A stretch of 33,070 nt of DNA from Gammaproteobacteria bacterium (GTDB lineage: Bacteria > Pseudomonadota > Gammaproteobacteria > JAKEHO01), in the NCBI GenBank assembly GCA_027296625.1, contig JAPUIX010000129.1:1-33070 (forward strand), given 5' to 3'. Below the pieces are notes generated by a model. It was not told the DNA's origin. It did no database searches and worked only from the letters and a program-made list of their open reading frames with translations. Position 1 is the stretch's first letter. Each line of letters opens with the position of its first letter. The translations under genes and the position numbers were made by a program. Positions 15,384 to 24,674 of this stretch are shown one piece after another.

Positions 15384-17762
15384 ATGCCTAACGAACGGGG
15401 GCTTAAGATGTCGAATTGCTATGCATTGCGGGTCGAAGCACGTCTTCCGATAGGGCTTAGGCAGTTGAGTCACTGGATCATGCAGTCCAAGCCCGGGGCC
15501 ATTGCGACGGTACATAATCAAACCGCGATGCTCGCCTACGGGGCGTTCGCGCTCATCGTAGAGCTTGTCGTCTACGCTTGCTTATGGCCCGCACCGCAGT
15601 TTATCGTTCCAGGCCACCGGACACCCGATCTCAGCACGCCAGGCCACTATACAGTAGAGGGCCGCCGATCACCTTTTGCAGACCATCTCACGGCACTCTA
15701 TTATCGAACGACGCGCATGCGCGGGTCGCCTCCTTGGCTATATCTGGAAACTGGCGACTTGGCCTCCCTAAAGCAACGAGGAAAGCTCCGGATACTCGCC
15801 GTGCGGGAGCATAACGTGAAATATCCCGCCAACAGCACTCGCTTGGTCGACGTGGAACAACAGATGATTGCTGAATTCGCTAATGATATCGGCGTGGAGC
15901 CGGTTTGGGTCTATGTGGATAAGCCCGCCGATCTGGTGCGCTTTTTGGCACTTGGGAAAGGTGATCTGATTGCCTACACCGCCCCACTTTCGCCAACGTC
16001 AACCCCAGAAATCGCGTATACGTTACCAATAGCCCTCACGCGCTATCAGTTAGTAGCCCATGCGGATGATGATACGATTCATGGGCCCACTGATCTCGCC
16101 GGCAGGCGTGTCGCTCTAAAAAGGGTGTCGCCAGCCTGGGGCGTGCTTCAACAACTCAAGACACAATTTCCGACGATCGAAATTCAAACAGTCCCCGATT
16201 ACCTCAGCGAGGAAACAATCCTTGAAAGAGTCGCATCGGGCCAATATGACGCAATCGTTACAGATTCCGCCAACCTAAAGACTATATCGCATACACACCT
16301 CAATATTAAAGCCGCCTTTGACCTCACAGATGATCGGCCTATTGCTTGGGCGACCCGCGTTGATGCAATCGCCCTACTTGCATCACTCAACAAATATTTG
16401 AATCAATATCAACCCGCACGACGAATTCCGGATGTTTATAAGGATGATTTACCTGCTCTGAAGCAGCGAGGTATTTTGAGAGTTATAACTCGAGAAAGTC
16501 CATTAAACTTTTTCCAATCAAAAGGGGAATTGCTTGGATTTGAGTACGATCTGGCCCGCAGATTCGCGGAGCAAAATAAACTTCGCCTTGAGATGCTCGT
16601 CGCACCTACCGACGAAGCAGCATTAACCTGGCTAAGAGAAGGAAAAGGTGACATTGTGGCTGCGTCATTGGCTATTAATGATGGGCATAGCGAGGAACTC
16701 ATTTCATATTCACGTCCTTACAACTATGCAACCTATACGATCGTGAGCAATGCGAAAAAACCGCATTTGCTCGATCTTGATAGCTTATCGGGCAGCCAAC
16801 TCGTCATCCCACATCACAGCCCACTTTGGCACAAGGTTGACCGCCTAAAAAGTGAGGGAATTGCGGCAACTTTCGTTGAGGCTCCTCGGGAATTCGCCAC
16901 AAAAGAGATTGTTGAGCATGTTGCCCAAGGTAATTATGAGCTTGCGGTCGTAGACAGTCATGAACTCGCCATCGAATTAGCGTTGCGTGATGATATCAAG
17001 GCTCACTTTTCTGTTGGTGAACCAGTACCAATTAGCTGGGCGGTACGGGCTGCTAACAATAAACTGCTCGCTGCGATCAATAACTATTTCAAAAAAGAGT
17101 ACCGAGGAAAGTACTACAATTTGGCTTACCGGAAATATTTCCAAGATTCCCTCAAGACACAGCAGCACCTAAAGTTTACAACAGAGCAAGACAGACACTT
17201 GTCTCCTTACGATGACTTGGTGAGGAAATATTCAGAGAAATATAATTTCGATTGGCGCCTAATCGTAGCGCAAATGTATCAGGAAAGCCGTTTCAATCCA
17301 CACGCACGATCAAGAGCTGGCGCCGAGGGCCTGATGCAGATCTTGCCGCGAACAGCCAAGCAGTTGGGATACAGCGACGTGCAGACGCCTGAACTCGGAA
17401 TCAGCGCTGGGATTGAGTACTTGGACTGGCTTCGAGAGCGATTTGAGCGTGAGCTTGCCATTGATGACAGGACTTGGTTTGCGCTCGCCGCATATAACGC
17501 AGGTTATGGACGGGTCGAGGATGCACGACGTTTAGCACAGGAACTAGGCCTTGATCCGAATCGGTGGTTCGACAACGTAGAACGAGCACTGTATCTGTTG
17601 GGGCAGAATAAATACAAGCACAGGTCACGATTTCGCCGCTGTCGATGCGGGCAAACCGTTGCGTATGTCAGTGACATTCGTGCACGCTATCACGCCTATG
17701 TTCATCTCACGGAACCCCTTCAGCTGGCATTAACGAGTCGGCAAAACGGTCATGGGAGCTAG
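15384..17762 (+). CDS. MltF-like membrane-bound lytic murein transglycosylase with two SBP-like domains
   Basis: Lytic transglycosylases cleave the MurNAc-GlcNAc bond of peptidoglycan, leaving 1,6-anhydroMurNAc ends. From the ATG at 15384 (AAGGAG eight bases upstream) the protein has 792 residues. There is one membrane anchor at about 48-68 and a linker. Two family-3 solute-binding-like domains follow: one at about 125-346, opening LASLKQRGKLRILAV, and one at about 355-588, opening LPALKQRGILRVITR. The SLT domain is at about 609-741 with catalytic Glu634 in YQESRFNPHARS, then GLMQILPRTAKQLG and ALAAYNAGYGRVEDAR. E. coli MltF has one such regulatory domain and about 518 residues; the similar openings suggest internal duplication. 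A short Arg/Cys-rich tail follows the SLT domain. It is expressed toward queC, in convergent orientation. Confidence 0.9.
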   Translation: MPNERGLKMSNCYALRVEARLPIGLRQLSHWIMQSKPGAIATVHNQTAMLAYGAFALIVELVVYACLWPAPQFIVPGHRTPDLSTPGHYTVEGRRSPFADHLTALYYRTTRMRGSPPWLYLETGDLASLKQRGKLRILAVREHNVKYPANSTRLVDVEQQMIAEFANDIGVEPVWVYVDKPADLVRFLALGKGDLIAYTAPLSPTSTPEIAYTLPIALTRYQLVAHADDDTIHGPTDLAGRRVALKRVSPAWGVLQQLKTQFPTIEIQTVPDYLSEETILERVASGQYDAIVTDSANLKTISHTHLNIKAAFDLTDDRPIAWATRVDAIALLASLNKYLNQYQPARRIPDVYKDDLPALKQRGILRVITRESPLNFFQSKGELLGFEYDLARRFAEQNKLRLEMLVAPTDEAALTWLREGKGDIVAASLAINDGHSEELISYSRPYNYATYTIVSNAKKPHLLDLDSLSGSQLVIPHHSPLWHKVDRLKSEGIAATFVEAPREFATKEIVEHVAQGNYELAVVDSHELAIELALRDDIKAHFSVGEPVPISWAVRAANNKLLAAINNYFKKEYRGKYYNLAYRKYFQDSLKTQQHLKFTTEQDRHLSPYDDLVRKYSEKYNFDWRLIVAQMYQESRFNPHARSRAGAEGLMQILPRTAKQLGYSDVQTPELGISAGIEYLDWLRERFERELAIDDRTWFALAAYNAGYGRVEDARRLAQELGLDPNRWFDNVERALYLLGQNKYKHRSRFRRCRCGQTVAYVSDIRARYHAYVHLTEPLQLALTSRQNGHGS

Positions 17763-17817
17763 TCTCAAGCGGCGGATGCAGCAGCAACGTCCGTACGGCC
17801 TTGCATTGGTTGATTGG

Positions 17818-17835
17818 TGCCTTGCTTACAAGGCA
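17818..17835. terminator. Hairpin between convergent mltF-like gene and queC
   Basis: TGCCTTG and CAAGGCA form a perfect 7-bp stem with a CTTA loop, two bases beyond the queC stop and about 55 bp beyond the mltF-like stop. There is no T-tract on either side, so termination is uncertain. It could be a bidirectional 3'-end structure. Confidence 0.4.
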
Positions 17836-17837
17836 AC

Positions 17838-18524
17838 TCACTGATAGCGCGTCGGATCGGGAACACCGGCTTCGCGAAATCCTTCTGCCCGGAATCGACA
17901 CGATTCACAAACAGCACATGCCTTGCCGTCCTCGTCCGCTTGATAACACGAAACTGTCATTGCATAGTCCACACCCAGACGAAACCCTTCCTGGATAATC
18001 TCTACCTTTCGCTTTTGAATTAGTGGCGCGTGAATTTTAAACGCCCTTCCTTCAACTCCAGCTTTCGTGGCCAATCGTGCTGTCTTTTCGAAGGCACTAA
18101 TAAATTCGGGACGGCAATCGGGATAGCCAGAGTAGTCGATCGCATTAACACCGATGAAGATATCCTGTGCCTGAACCACCTCTGCCCATCCCAGCGCATA
18201 AGCCAAAAAAATCGTGTTGCGTGCGGGAACGTAGGTAACGGGAATGCCTTCAGTATGCATTTCAGGGACGGCGATCGAATCATCCGTCAACGCAGAGCCA
18301 CCGAATCTCCGCAGATCGAGGCATATGATCTTATGTTCGACCGCCCCAAGCGCGCTTGCTACGCGTGTCGACGCCTCCAATTCTGCTCGATGGCGTTGGC
18401 CATAATCAAAACTCAACGCATAGCATGCAAACCCTTGGTCACGGGCAATGGCCAATACTGTGCAGGAATCCAGGCCACCTGAGGTCAGCACGATCGCGTT
18501 GCGCGTTTTATTTTCCCCGGACAT
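17838..18524 (-). CDS. queC: 7-cyano-7-deazaguanine synthase
   Basis: QueC converts 7-carboxy-7-deazaguanine to preQ0 with ATP and ammonia, in the queuosine pathway. From the ATG at 18524 (GGGG just upstream) the protein has 228 residues. The PP-loop is [11 protein letters not shown], with SGGLDS at 15-20. The C-terminal zinc site is Cys193, Cys203, Cys206 and Cys209 (CAVCESC). [14 protein letters not shown] and [17 protein letters not shown] are family segments. The longer open frame to 18608 runs into queE and is rejected. The start overlaps the end of queE by 17 bp, so the two pathway enzymes are likely coupled. Confidence 0.96.
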   Translation of the reverse strand: MSGENKTRNAIVLTSGGLDSCTVLAIARDQGFACYALSFDYGQRHRAELEASTRVASALGAVEHKIICLDLRRFGGSALTDDSIAVPEMHTEGIPVTYVPARNTIFLAYALGWAEVVQAQDIFIGVNAIDYSGYPDCRPEFISAFEKTARLATKAGVEGRAFKIHAPLIQKRKVEIIQEGFRLGVDYAMTVSCYQADEDGKACAVCESCRFRAEGFREAGVPDPTRYQ

Positions 18525-19179
18525 TACCCCAAAGATACTTGTGGATCTGGATCTGCAAACGTACCGGCAAACAGTCCTCCAAAATCCAATCGGCAAGCGT
18601 TGCTGCATCGAGCTCCTCGTGGCTGGGCGAAAATAGGATTTCGCAGCGTTTAGCTAAGCCAAGCTCCTTTATCTTTCCTTTTGTCCATTCGTAGTCATTT
18701 CGATCACACAGAACGAACTTTATCTGATCGGAGTTCGACAAATACTCTATATTGTCATAACGGTTCTTCGCTTCCTCTCTTGACCCGGGCGTTTTCAGAT
18801 CCAGCACCTTCATAACTCGTTTATCCACTTCAGAAATGTCCAACGCGCCACTTGTTTCCAAAGAAATCTGATAGCCAACATCACAGAGTTCCTTTAGCAG
18901 CAAAAGGCAATTTTTTTGCGCAAGCGGTTCCCCACCTGTCACGGTCACGTGCTGCGCATTAAAACCCGCAACACGTTGCAGAATTGCTTCAATCGAGATG
19001 TCCTCCCCACCGTAAAACGCGTATGCCGTATCACAATAGTGGCAACGCAAGGGACAACCCGTCAGCCTGATGAAGACCGTAGGCAATCCAACTTTTTGAG
19101 ATTCGCCTTGAATAGAATAAAAGATTTCAGTGATCCGAAGTGCCGTCTGGCCTGGAGCCTGAACGCTAAAGGTAAGCAT
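18508..19179 (-). CDS. queE: 7-carboxy-7-deazaguanine synthase (radical SAM)
   Basis: QueE rearranges 6-carboxytetrahydropterin into 7-carboxy-7-deazaguanine, the step before QueC. The 223 residues begin with [19 protein letters not shown]. The cluster-binding motif is CPLRCHYC, with cysteines 42, 46 and 49 in the standard CxxxCxxC spacing. VTVTGGEPL and SLETSGA are further radical SAM strips. The chosen ATG at 19179 is two codons inside an open GTG start (19185); neither has a good ribosome binding site. It lies downstream of cpoB, the common gammaproteobacterial order. The pathway enzymes QueD and FolE are not in the window. Confidence 0.95.
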   Translation of the reverse strand: MLTFSVQAPGQTALRITEIFYSIQGESQKVGLPTVFIRLTGCPLRCHYCDTAYAFYGGEDISIEAILQRVAGFNAQHVTVTGGEPLAQKNCLLLLKELCDVGYQISLETSGALDISEVDKRVMKVLDLKTPGSREEAKNRYDNIEYLSNSDQIKFVLCDRNDYEWTKGKIKELGLAKRCEILFSPSHEELDAATLADWILEDCLPVRLQIQIHKYLWGNVRGK

Positions 19180-19198
19180 AAACACACATTGGTTGGGC

Positions 19199-19225
19199 GC
19201 CGCTAGGGCGTAGACGCGTAGCGGC
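19199..19225 (-). other. Inverted repeat between cpoB and queE
   Basis: CCGCTA (19200-19205) pairs with TAGCGG (19219-19224), extended by a G-C pair, and encloses a second small repeat GCGT/ACGC. No T-tract follows in the minus direction. It could be an mRNA-processing or weak termination structure between the Tol-Pal genes and queE-queC. Confidence 0.35.
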
Positions 19226-19253
19226 CGAAGGTAGCCAGCCGTCTCGACGTTGA

Positions 19254-20204
19254 CTATTGCTGGACTAGTTTCATCCGTTGCAGCCGTTCCTCCGCCAGCC
19301 GTGCTGCCGTCGTGCCTGGGTAGCGCGTCTTGAGATCTTCTAGCGCTGTCCGAGCCTGGTCCATCTGACCCAGCTCATAATAACTGTACCCAATCTTAAG
19401 CATCGAATGGGTTAACTTTTGGCTATCCGGATAATTGGCTACGAGCTTCTGATATTCCACAATCGCTTGTTCGAAACGGCGCAGAACGTAATAGGATTCA
19501 GCTAACCAATATTGCGCATTGTCCGCGTAACTGCTGTTCGGATAGGTGGCAAGGAATTCGTTGAAAGCTGTTACCGCCTGTTCGTAGCGACCTTGCTTGA
19601 GCAGCGTGAATGCCCGTTGATAGGCGGCCCGCGCTGCAGCCGGATCACCCCCAACTGCGGCAGCGGGCTCGGTTTGCGCCGGCGCCGTTGCCCTTGGTTT
19701 AGGGGCTTCTGCAGGCGGCCGCTTTGCTACTTCAACCGTTAGCGGGGCTGCGCCAGGCTGGCCTGCCGGTGGTGTCTGCGAGGCCGCACGCTCGGTCGGG
19801 GGAATCACTTCAACAGGCGGGCTCGCTGCCCGTCGTGACCTTGTGCTTGGACCAGGTGGACTGGGGGTTGTGCCCGCCACACCCAATGCCTCAGTTCGCT
19901 GCAACCTTTTGTCCAGATCTACATAGAGATCTCGCTGCCTCTGCTTTATCTGCTCCAACGTATGAGTCTGAACTTCAATCTCCCCACGCAGCCGCTGCAT
20001 CTCCTTCTGAAGACTTTCCAACTGGCTAAGCATCTCCAATAGTCCCTGAGATTCAAGAAGCCGCTCGACCTTGTTCAGGCGTTGGTCGACATTGGACGGC
20101 ATGCGTTCTTCAACACGCACTGCCTCTTCACCTCGCACGCCGAGTGTCGCGAAAACGACCACCGCAAGCAACGCTAGTTGAAAAATGCGGCCTCTCTCGG
20201 ACAT
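19254..20204 (-). CDS. cpoB: Cell division coordinator CpoB (YbgF), TPR protein
   Basis: CpoB is a periplasmic protein that links Tol-Pal outer-membrane constriction with PBP1B-driven septal peptidoglycan synthesis. From the ATG at 20204 it has 316 residues. A signal peptide ends near residue 25 and a coiled-coil trimerisation helix spans about 38-105. Next comes a proline/alanine-rich linker of about 75 residues (110-186, longer than in E. coli). A C-terminal TPR domain (190-312) has repeats such as AAYQRAFTLLKQGRYEQAV and NAQYWLAESYYVLRRFEQAI. AGGAG lies six bases upstream of the ATG and overlaps the pal stop codon, so the two genes are coupled. The open frame begins one codon earlier with GTG. 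Confidence 0.95.
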   Translation of the reverse strand: MSERGRIFQLALLAVVVFATLGVRGEEAVRVEERMPSNVDQRLNKVERLLESQGLLEMLSQLESLQKEMQRLRGEIEVQTHTLEQIKQRQRDLYVDLDKRLQRTEALGVAGTTPSPPGPSTRSRRAASPPVEVIPPTERAASQTPPAGQPGAAPLTVEVAKRPPAEAPKPRATAPAQTEPAAAVGGDPAAARAAYQRAFTLLKQGRYEQAVTAFNEFLATYPNSSYADNAQYWLAESYYVLRRFEQAIVEYQKLVANYPDSQKLTHSMLKIGYSYYELGQMDQARTALEDLKTRYPGTTAARLAEERLQRMKLVQQ

Positions 20205-20213
20205 CACTGACTC

Positions 20214-20759
20214 CTAATAAATAATCTCAACACGACGGTTCTGCTGCCACGATGATTCATCGTGACCCAAGCCTATCGGTCTTTCTTCGCCGTAGCTCAC
20301 GGTTCGGTTTTGACCAGCTGAGGCCCCCAACAAAATCAGCTGACGACGTACAACCTCCGAGCGGCGGTCACCCAGAGCAAGATTATACTCCCGTGAACCC
20401 CGCTCATCCGCATGCCCTTCCAGCGTCACGATGACATCGGGGTTAGCTGCCAAATAGGCAGCGTGTGCTTCGATGGCCGGACGGTAGTCCGCACTGACCT
20501 CACTACTATCATACTCAAAATAGATCACACGCACCGACAAGGGGCTGTCGGGATCATCCAAGGCGCTTCCCTCGAAACCTTCCGCATCGCCGATGCCATG
20601 GGCCTCGGCCCCTGCGGTGTCCGTTTCCGAGACCGTGCTGCCAAGGTCCTCTACTTGCACCTCTGCAGACGTACCCGCATCACCGATGGTTTGGCACCCC
20701 CCGAGGAAGATTCCAAAAATGACCAACACTAGCGCCATCATGAAAGATTTGCTTGTCAC
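20214..20759 (-). CDS. pal: Peptidoglycan-associated lipoprotein Pal
   Basis: Pal anchors the outer membrane to peptidoglycan and binds TolB. With the GTG at 20759 the protein has 181 residues: a lipoprotein signal with lipobox LGGC and acylated Cys22, an acidic linker (about 30-70), and an OmpA-type peptidoglycan-binding domain with YFEYDSSEV, LEGHADERGSREYNLALGDR and the final NRRVEIIY. The GTG is chosen because AAGGAG lies eight bases upstream; the frame is open back to 20786, which would put that site inside the gene. It follows tolB after a 61-bp gap holding a strong hairpin. Confidence 0.96.
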   Translation of the reverse strand: MTSKSFMMALVLVIFGIFLGGCQTIGDAGTSAEVQVEDLGSTVSETDTAGAEAHGIGDAEGFEGSALDDPDSPLSVRVIYFEYDSSEVSADYRPAIEAHAAYLAANPDVIVTLEGHADERGSREYNLALGDRRSEVVRRQLILLGASAGQNRTVSYGEERPIGLGHDESSWQQNRRVEIIY

Positions 20760-20767
20760 GGTATCGT

Positions 20768-20773
20768 CTCCTT
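20768..20773 (-). promoter_or_regulatory. Ribosome binding site deciding the pal start
   Basis: AAGGAG (minus strand) ends eight bases before the GTG at 20759 and supports that non-ATG start. Confidence 0.75.
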
Positions 20774-20781
20774 CTATCGCG

Positions 20782-20800
20782 CCCAACCCTTAGGGTTGGG
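20782..20800 (-). other. Strong hairpin in the tolB-pal intergenic gap
   Basis: CCCAACCC and GGGTTGGG form a perfect 8-bp stem with a 3-base loop, 20 bp after the tolB stop and 8 bp before the pal ribosome binding site. It has no T-tract. It may slow RNases or partly attenuate transcription, which would let pal be expressed at a different level from tolB. Confidence 0.6.
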
Positions 20801-20820
20801 GTAGCTCTGCTGAAGTCTTG

Positions 20821-22140
20821 CTAACGTTTCGAAAATGGCCCCCATGCGGGCTCTCTTACCTCACCTGCCTGAAGCGCCAGCCGTTGGCGCACGCGGCCGT
20901 CTACGGAGACCGCCGCAAGTTCCGTCCCTTTTTGCCCAAGCGTAGCATAAATAATCATCCTGCCATTGGGCGCAAAACTTGGTGACTCATCCAGACGCGT
21001 TTCCGTCAAGATCCTCAATGAACCCGTGTCCCGATCCAGAACAGCGATACGATAGGCACCGCGTTCACCGTGTATCATGGCAATCTGCCTTCCATCAGGC
21101 GAATAAACGGGTCGCGCATGGTATGGCCCCTCGAAGGTCAAGCGTTGGGGCCTGCCTCCTCTTACATCAACCTCATATATCTGTGGCCCCCCGCCTCGAT
21201 CCGAGGTGAAGGCCAACCTGCCACCGTCAGGAGACCACGCCGGTTCGGTATCGATAGCGGCGTTATTTGTAATCCGCTGCAATAACCCGCTTAAAAGGTG
21301 CAGAACATAAATTTCAGCATTACCGTCCTTAGATAGCGTCATGGCCAAACGGCCACCATCCGGCGAGAAGCTGGGGGCGCTGTTCAGTCCCGGGCTAGAA
21401 GCAACCTTCTTTCGACTCCCAGACTGAACATCCTGCACATAAACGCTGGATTTTCCTCCCTCAAATGAAACGTAAGCAACACGCCGCCCATCGGGTGACC
21501 AAGCAGGCGACAACAACGGCTGCGGTGACTCCAGCAATGTCTGTGGATTATGGCCATCGGAATCGGCTATCTGAAGCGCGTAGATCTTGCTCTCACCTGG
21601 CTTTTCTAAAACGGTCACATACGCAATGCGTGTCGAAAAGGCGCCCCGAATCCCTGTCAGTTTTTCATAAATAAGGTCGCTGATATGATGGGCGGCACGG
21701 CGCAATTGATTTGCCGGCGAAGATATGCGGTAACCTGCCAGCTGCGTACCCTTGTAAACATCGACAAGCCGGAACTCAATATCGTATTTCCCGGATACAG
21801 GCGCGCTCAGATGCCCCACGACTAACGTCTCCATCCCCAGCGTACGCCAGTCTCGAAGGTTGATCTCGGCAAAGTCGTGTGGATGGGCTGGAAGGTCCCT
21901 TTCCGGTAATGGGGCGAAGCGACCGCTATTTGCAAGATCCGCACTTATGATCTGTGTGATCTCGATTGGAGGAGGCGGAGTCCCTTCGGACAATCCAAAC
22001 GGTACGATCGCAATAGGCAGCGCGCTCTCGACCCCTTGGGTGATCTTGATGGTCAACACTGCATGTGCATCACCCGCACAAAGAAACAACACCAATACAC
22101 AGTAAAGCTTGCGACGGAGGTTTTCTGCGACCACACCCAT
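20821..22140 (-). CDS. tolB: Tol-Pal system beta-propeller protein TolB
   Basis: TolB is the periplasmic propeller that exchanges between Pal and TolA during outer-membrane constriction. From the ATG at 22140 it has 439 residues. A signal peptide ends near DAHA. The N-terminal alpha/beta domain runs to about residue 170. A six-bladed propeller follows with WSPDG-type repeats: [46 protein letters not shown] and [14 protein letters not shown]. The open frame extends to 22185 within tolA, but the ATG at 22140 has TAGGA just upstream and gives a normal signal peptide. It begins 4 bp after the tolA stop. Confidence 0.96.
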   Translation of the reverse strand: MGVVAENLRRKLYCVLVLFLCAGDAHAVLTIKITQGVESALPIAIVPFGLSEGTPPPPIEITQIISADLANSGRFAPLPERDLPAHPHDFAEINLRDWRTLGMETLVVGHLSAPVSGKYDIEFRLVDVYKGTQLAGYRISSPANQLRRAAHHISDLIYEKLTGIRGAFSTRIAYVTVLEKPGESKIYALQIADSDGHNPQTLLESPQPLLSPAWSPDGRRVAYVSFEGGKSSVYVQDVQSGSRKKVASSPGLNSAPSFSPDGGRLAMTLSKDGNAEIYVLHLLSGLLQRITNNAAIDTEPAWSPDGGRLAFTSDRGGGPQIYEVDVRGGRPQRLTFEGPYHARPVYSPDGRQIAMIHGERGAYRIAVLDRDTGSLRILTETRLDESPSFAPNGRMIIYATLGQKGTELAAVSVDGRVRQRLALQAGEVREPAWGPFSKR

Positions 22141-22144
22141 ATTC

Positions 22145-23086
22145 CTACGGTTCAAAGTCAAACTTAAGCTTTCGCATCTTTTCAAATACGCGGGGGTCTT
22201 CCGGGACAGGAAGAGGGGAAGCCTTCATAACGGCAATCTCGGCCTGGCGATCAAAGACGGCGCTGCCGCTCGATTCAATGACCTTTGCATCCACCACGTC
22301 GCCGCCCGGGATCATCTGTACCAATAGTGTGCAAGACAGCCCCTTCTCCGGATAAATGAATACTTGGCTAACTTTCGATTGAATTTCCCAAATATACCGG
22401 TTAATTGTTGCGTCATCTTGGCGACGTTGGGCAAGATCCAATGCTTTCTGTTCCCGATCTAATTCTGCCAGGCGAGCTTGCTCCTCTGCTTTACGGCGCT
22501 TCTCATCCTTAATTCGCTTCTCCTCCGCAAGTTTTTTCTGCTTCTCTTCCTCTATGCGTCGCTTTTCTTCCTCGACTCGCTTTTTCTCCACTTCTTTAAG
22601 TCGCTCTTCCTCCGCCTTACGCTTTTCTTCCAACTGTTTCTTTTCTTCCTCTAATTTCGCCAGTTCCTTCGCTTCGACCTTTTGCTTGGCCTTCAATTCG
22701 GCAATCCGCTTCGCTTGCTCCTCATTTTTTTTCTCTTCCTCCGCCCTCTGCTTGCGTAGCTCGGCGATGCGCTTTTCTTCTGCCTCACGTTTCTTCTTTG
22801 CCGCTTCAGCCCTCTTTCTCTCGGCCTCAGCCTTCTTCTTTAGCTCTTGTTGACGAGCCGCTTCAGCATCTCGCTTTTTTTTCTCTGCCTCTTTAAGTCG
22901 GTTGATCTCGGCCTCGACCTTGCGCTCATCCACCGCCACAGCTTGAACAATGTCTACCTGAGCTGGCGGCGGTGACACAGGCTCTGGCACGAATGCAAAG
23001 CTAAATATCAAGATCCCAGCCAGTATCACATGGATCCCGATGGAGTAGATAAATGACAGCAGCCTATCGAACCAACCCAGGCGCAT
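22145..23086 (-). CDS. tolA: Cell envelope integrity protein TolA
   Basis: TolA spans the periplasm and connects TolQR in the inner membrane to TolB and Pal. The 313 residues comprise an N-terminal anchor at about 10-34 ([20 protein letters not shown]), a highly charged Lys/Glu/Ala helix at about 53-215 with [11 protein letters not shown]-type repeats, and domain III at about 216-313 ([20 protein letters not shown], then [14 protein letters not shown]). Domain III matches the C-terminal TolA fold. It lies 7 bp after tolR. The extreme codon bias of the helix creates a serine/phenylalanine-rich open frame on the opposite strand, which is not a gene. Confidence 0.96.
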   Translation of the reverse strand: MRLGWFDRLLSFIYSIGIHVILAGILIFSFAFVPEPVSPPPAQVDIVQAVAVDERKVEAEINRLKEAEKKKRDAEAARQQELKKKAEAERKRAEAAKKKREAEEKRIAELRKQRAEEEKKNEEQAKRIAELKAKQKVEAKELAKLEEEKKQLEEKRKAEEERLKEVEKKRVEEEKRRIEEEKQKKLAEEKRIKDEKRRKAEEQARLAELDREQKALDLAQRRQDDATINRYIWEIQSKVSQVFIYPEKGLSCTLLVQMIPGGDVVDAKVIESSGSAVFDRQAEIAVMKASPLPVPEDPRVFEKMRKLKFDFEP

Positions 23087-23093
23087 TGTGACC

Positions 23094-23516
<423 letters not shown>

Positions 23517-23582
23517 TACCTTAAAGAACCTCTCACTATAAGAAAGTTCACCCAATATAGAGCTAATGACCGAATCTGCAGA

Positions 23583-24257
23583 TTAACCGTGAGCATGGCG
23601 CTGCAGAACTGAGGAAAACTCTTCCAGAAAAGTGTCATAGCGGTTTATCAAGCGCTCGACATCGTTCGAGTACCTGTTATATGCAATGACCGCAGGAATC
23701 GCTGCAAAGAGCCCCATGGCCGTGGCAATCAACGCTTCCGCAATACCTGGAGCAACCATAGAAATCGTTGCTTGATTAACATTGCCGAGTGCGCGAAAGC
23801 TGTTCATGATCCCCCAGACAGTTCCCAATAGACCAATATAAGGACTCGTTGACCCCACGGTGGCAAGAAATGACAGGTGGATCTCAAGATCATCGACCTC
23901 CCGGCTCAAGCCCACGCGCATCGCACGTTGTGTGCCTTCTAGGATTCCAGCCGCATCTATCCCCTTCTGTTTCCGAAGACGACCAAATTCCTTGAACCCC
24001 GCTTCGAATATCTTTTCCATGCCCGCGGGTTGATATCTGCGACCACTGACGCGTGTGTAAAGCGTACTCAAATCATCTGCAGACCAGAAGCGTTCCTCAA
24101 AATCCTCCGCTGCACGTTTCGCCTTTTTTAATACCACACGCTTGTTGAAGATCATGGTCCACGACACAACGGACGCCACAACCAAGATCAACATGACTAA
24201 CTGAACAAGGATACTGGCGTTCAATACAAGTTCAACAAGCGATAAGTCAGCCGACAT
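23583..24257 (-). CDS. tolQ: TolQ proton channel subunit
   Basis: TolQ is the MotA/ExbB-family inner-membrane subunit of the Tol motor. The 224 residues show three membrane segments: LVELVLNASILVQLVMLILV near the N-terminus and two more in the second half, with FLATVGSTSPYIGLLGTVWG, MNSFRALG and VAPGIAEALIATAMGLFAAI as the diagnostic strips. The start overlaps the end of ybgC by 11 bp, as in many gammaproteobacterial tol operons. Confidence 0.96.
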   Translation of the reverse strand: MSADLSLVELVLNASILVQLVMLILVVASVVSWTMIFNKRVVLKKAKRAAEDFEERFWSADDLSTLYTRVSGRRYQPAGMEKIFEAGFKEFGRLRKQKGIDAAGILEGTQRAMRVGLSREVDDLEIHLSFLATVGSTSPYIGLLGTVWGIMNSFRALGNVNQATISMVAPGIAEALIATAMGLFAAIPAVIAYNRYSNDVERLINRYDTFLEEFSSVLQRHAHG

Positions 24258-24654
24258 TTTTTAGCTCCGAGAGGATGACACCCGGTAGGGGCCGAGGTCT
24301 TAGCGATATTGCATCCACACAAACAATTTTAATGCGGCCTTGGCAAAGCATGTTTCCTGATTGGTCGCTGATGCCTTGATCAAAGTCTATGCTCGCCGCG
24401 CCTTGGTCAACTATTTTAACACTGACAGAAAGCAAATCATTAAAGCGTGCGGGTTTCAAATACTCCAACGAAACTTTCCGGACTGCAAATACTAGCCCTT
24501 CTTTCCGCAATAGCTGATCCTGCTCAAATCCCAGCTTCCGCAGCCACTCGCTACGCGCGCGTTCCATGAATTTCAGATAATTGGCGTAATACACCACGCC
24601 ACCCGCGTCGGTATCTTCGTAATACACGCGAACGGGCCAAAAAAATTCCGTCAT
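24247..24654 (-). CDS. ybgC: Tol-Pal-associated acyl-CoA thioesterase
   Basis: YbgC is a hot-dog-fold thioesterase that hydrolyses acyl-CoA in vitro and is linked to phospholipid metabolism at the inner membrane. The 135 residues begin with WPVRVYYEDTDAGGVVYYAN; Asp16 corresponds to the catalytic Asp18 of E. coli YbgC. It heads the tol genes and follows ruvB by 20 bp. The true acyl substrate is not evident. Confidence 0.95.
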   Translation of the reverse strand: MTEFFWPVRVYYEDTDAGGVVYYANYLKFMERARSEWLRKLGFEQDQLLRKEGLVFAVRKVSLEYLKPARFNDLLSVSVKIVDQGAASIDFDQGISDQSGNMLCQGRIKIVCVDAISLRPRPLPGVILSELKNVG

Positions 24655-24674
24655 GAGGTCACAAACAAAATGAA

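Noticed and set aside
19180-19253. PreQ1 riboswitch before queE
   Set aside because: The region lacks a recognisable preQ1 aptamer pattern; only an inverted repeat is present.
22554-22853. Ser/Phe-rich plus-strand open frame
   Set aside because: It is the mirror of the Lys/Glu-rich coiled coil of tolA and arises from that codon bias.
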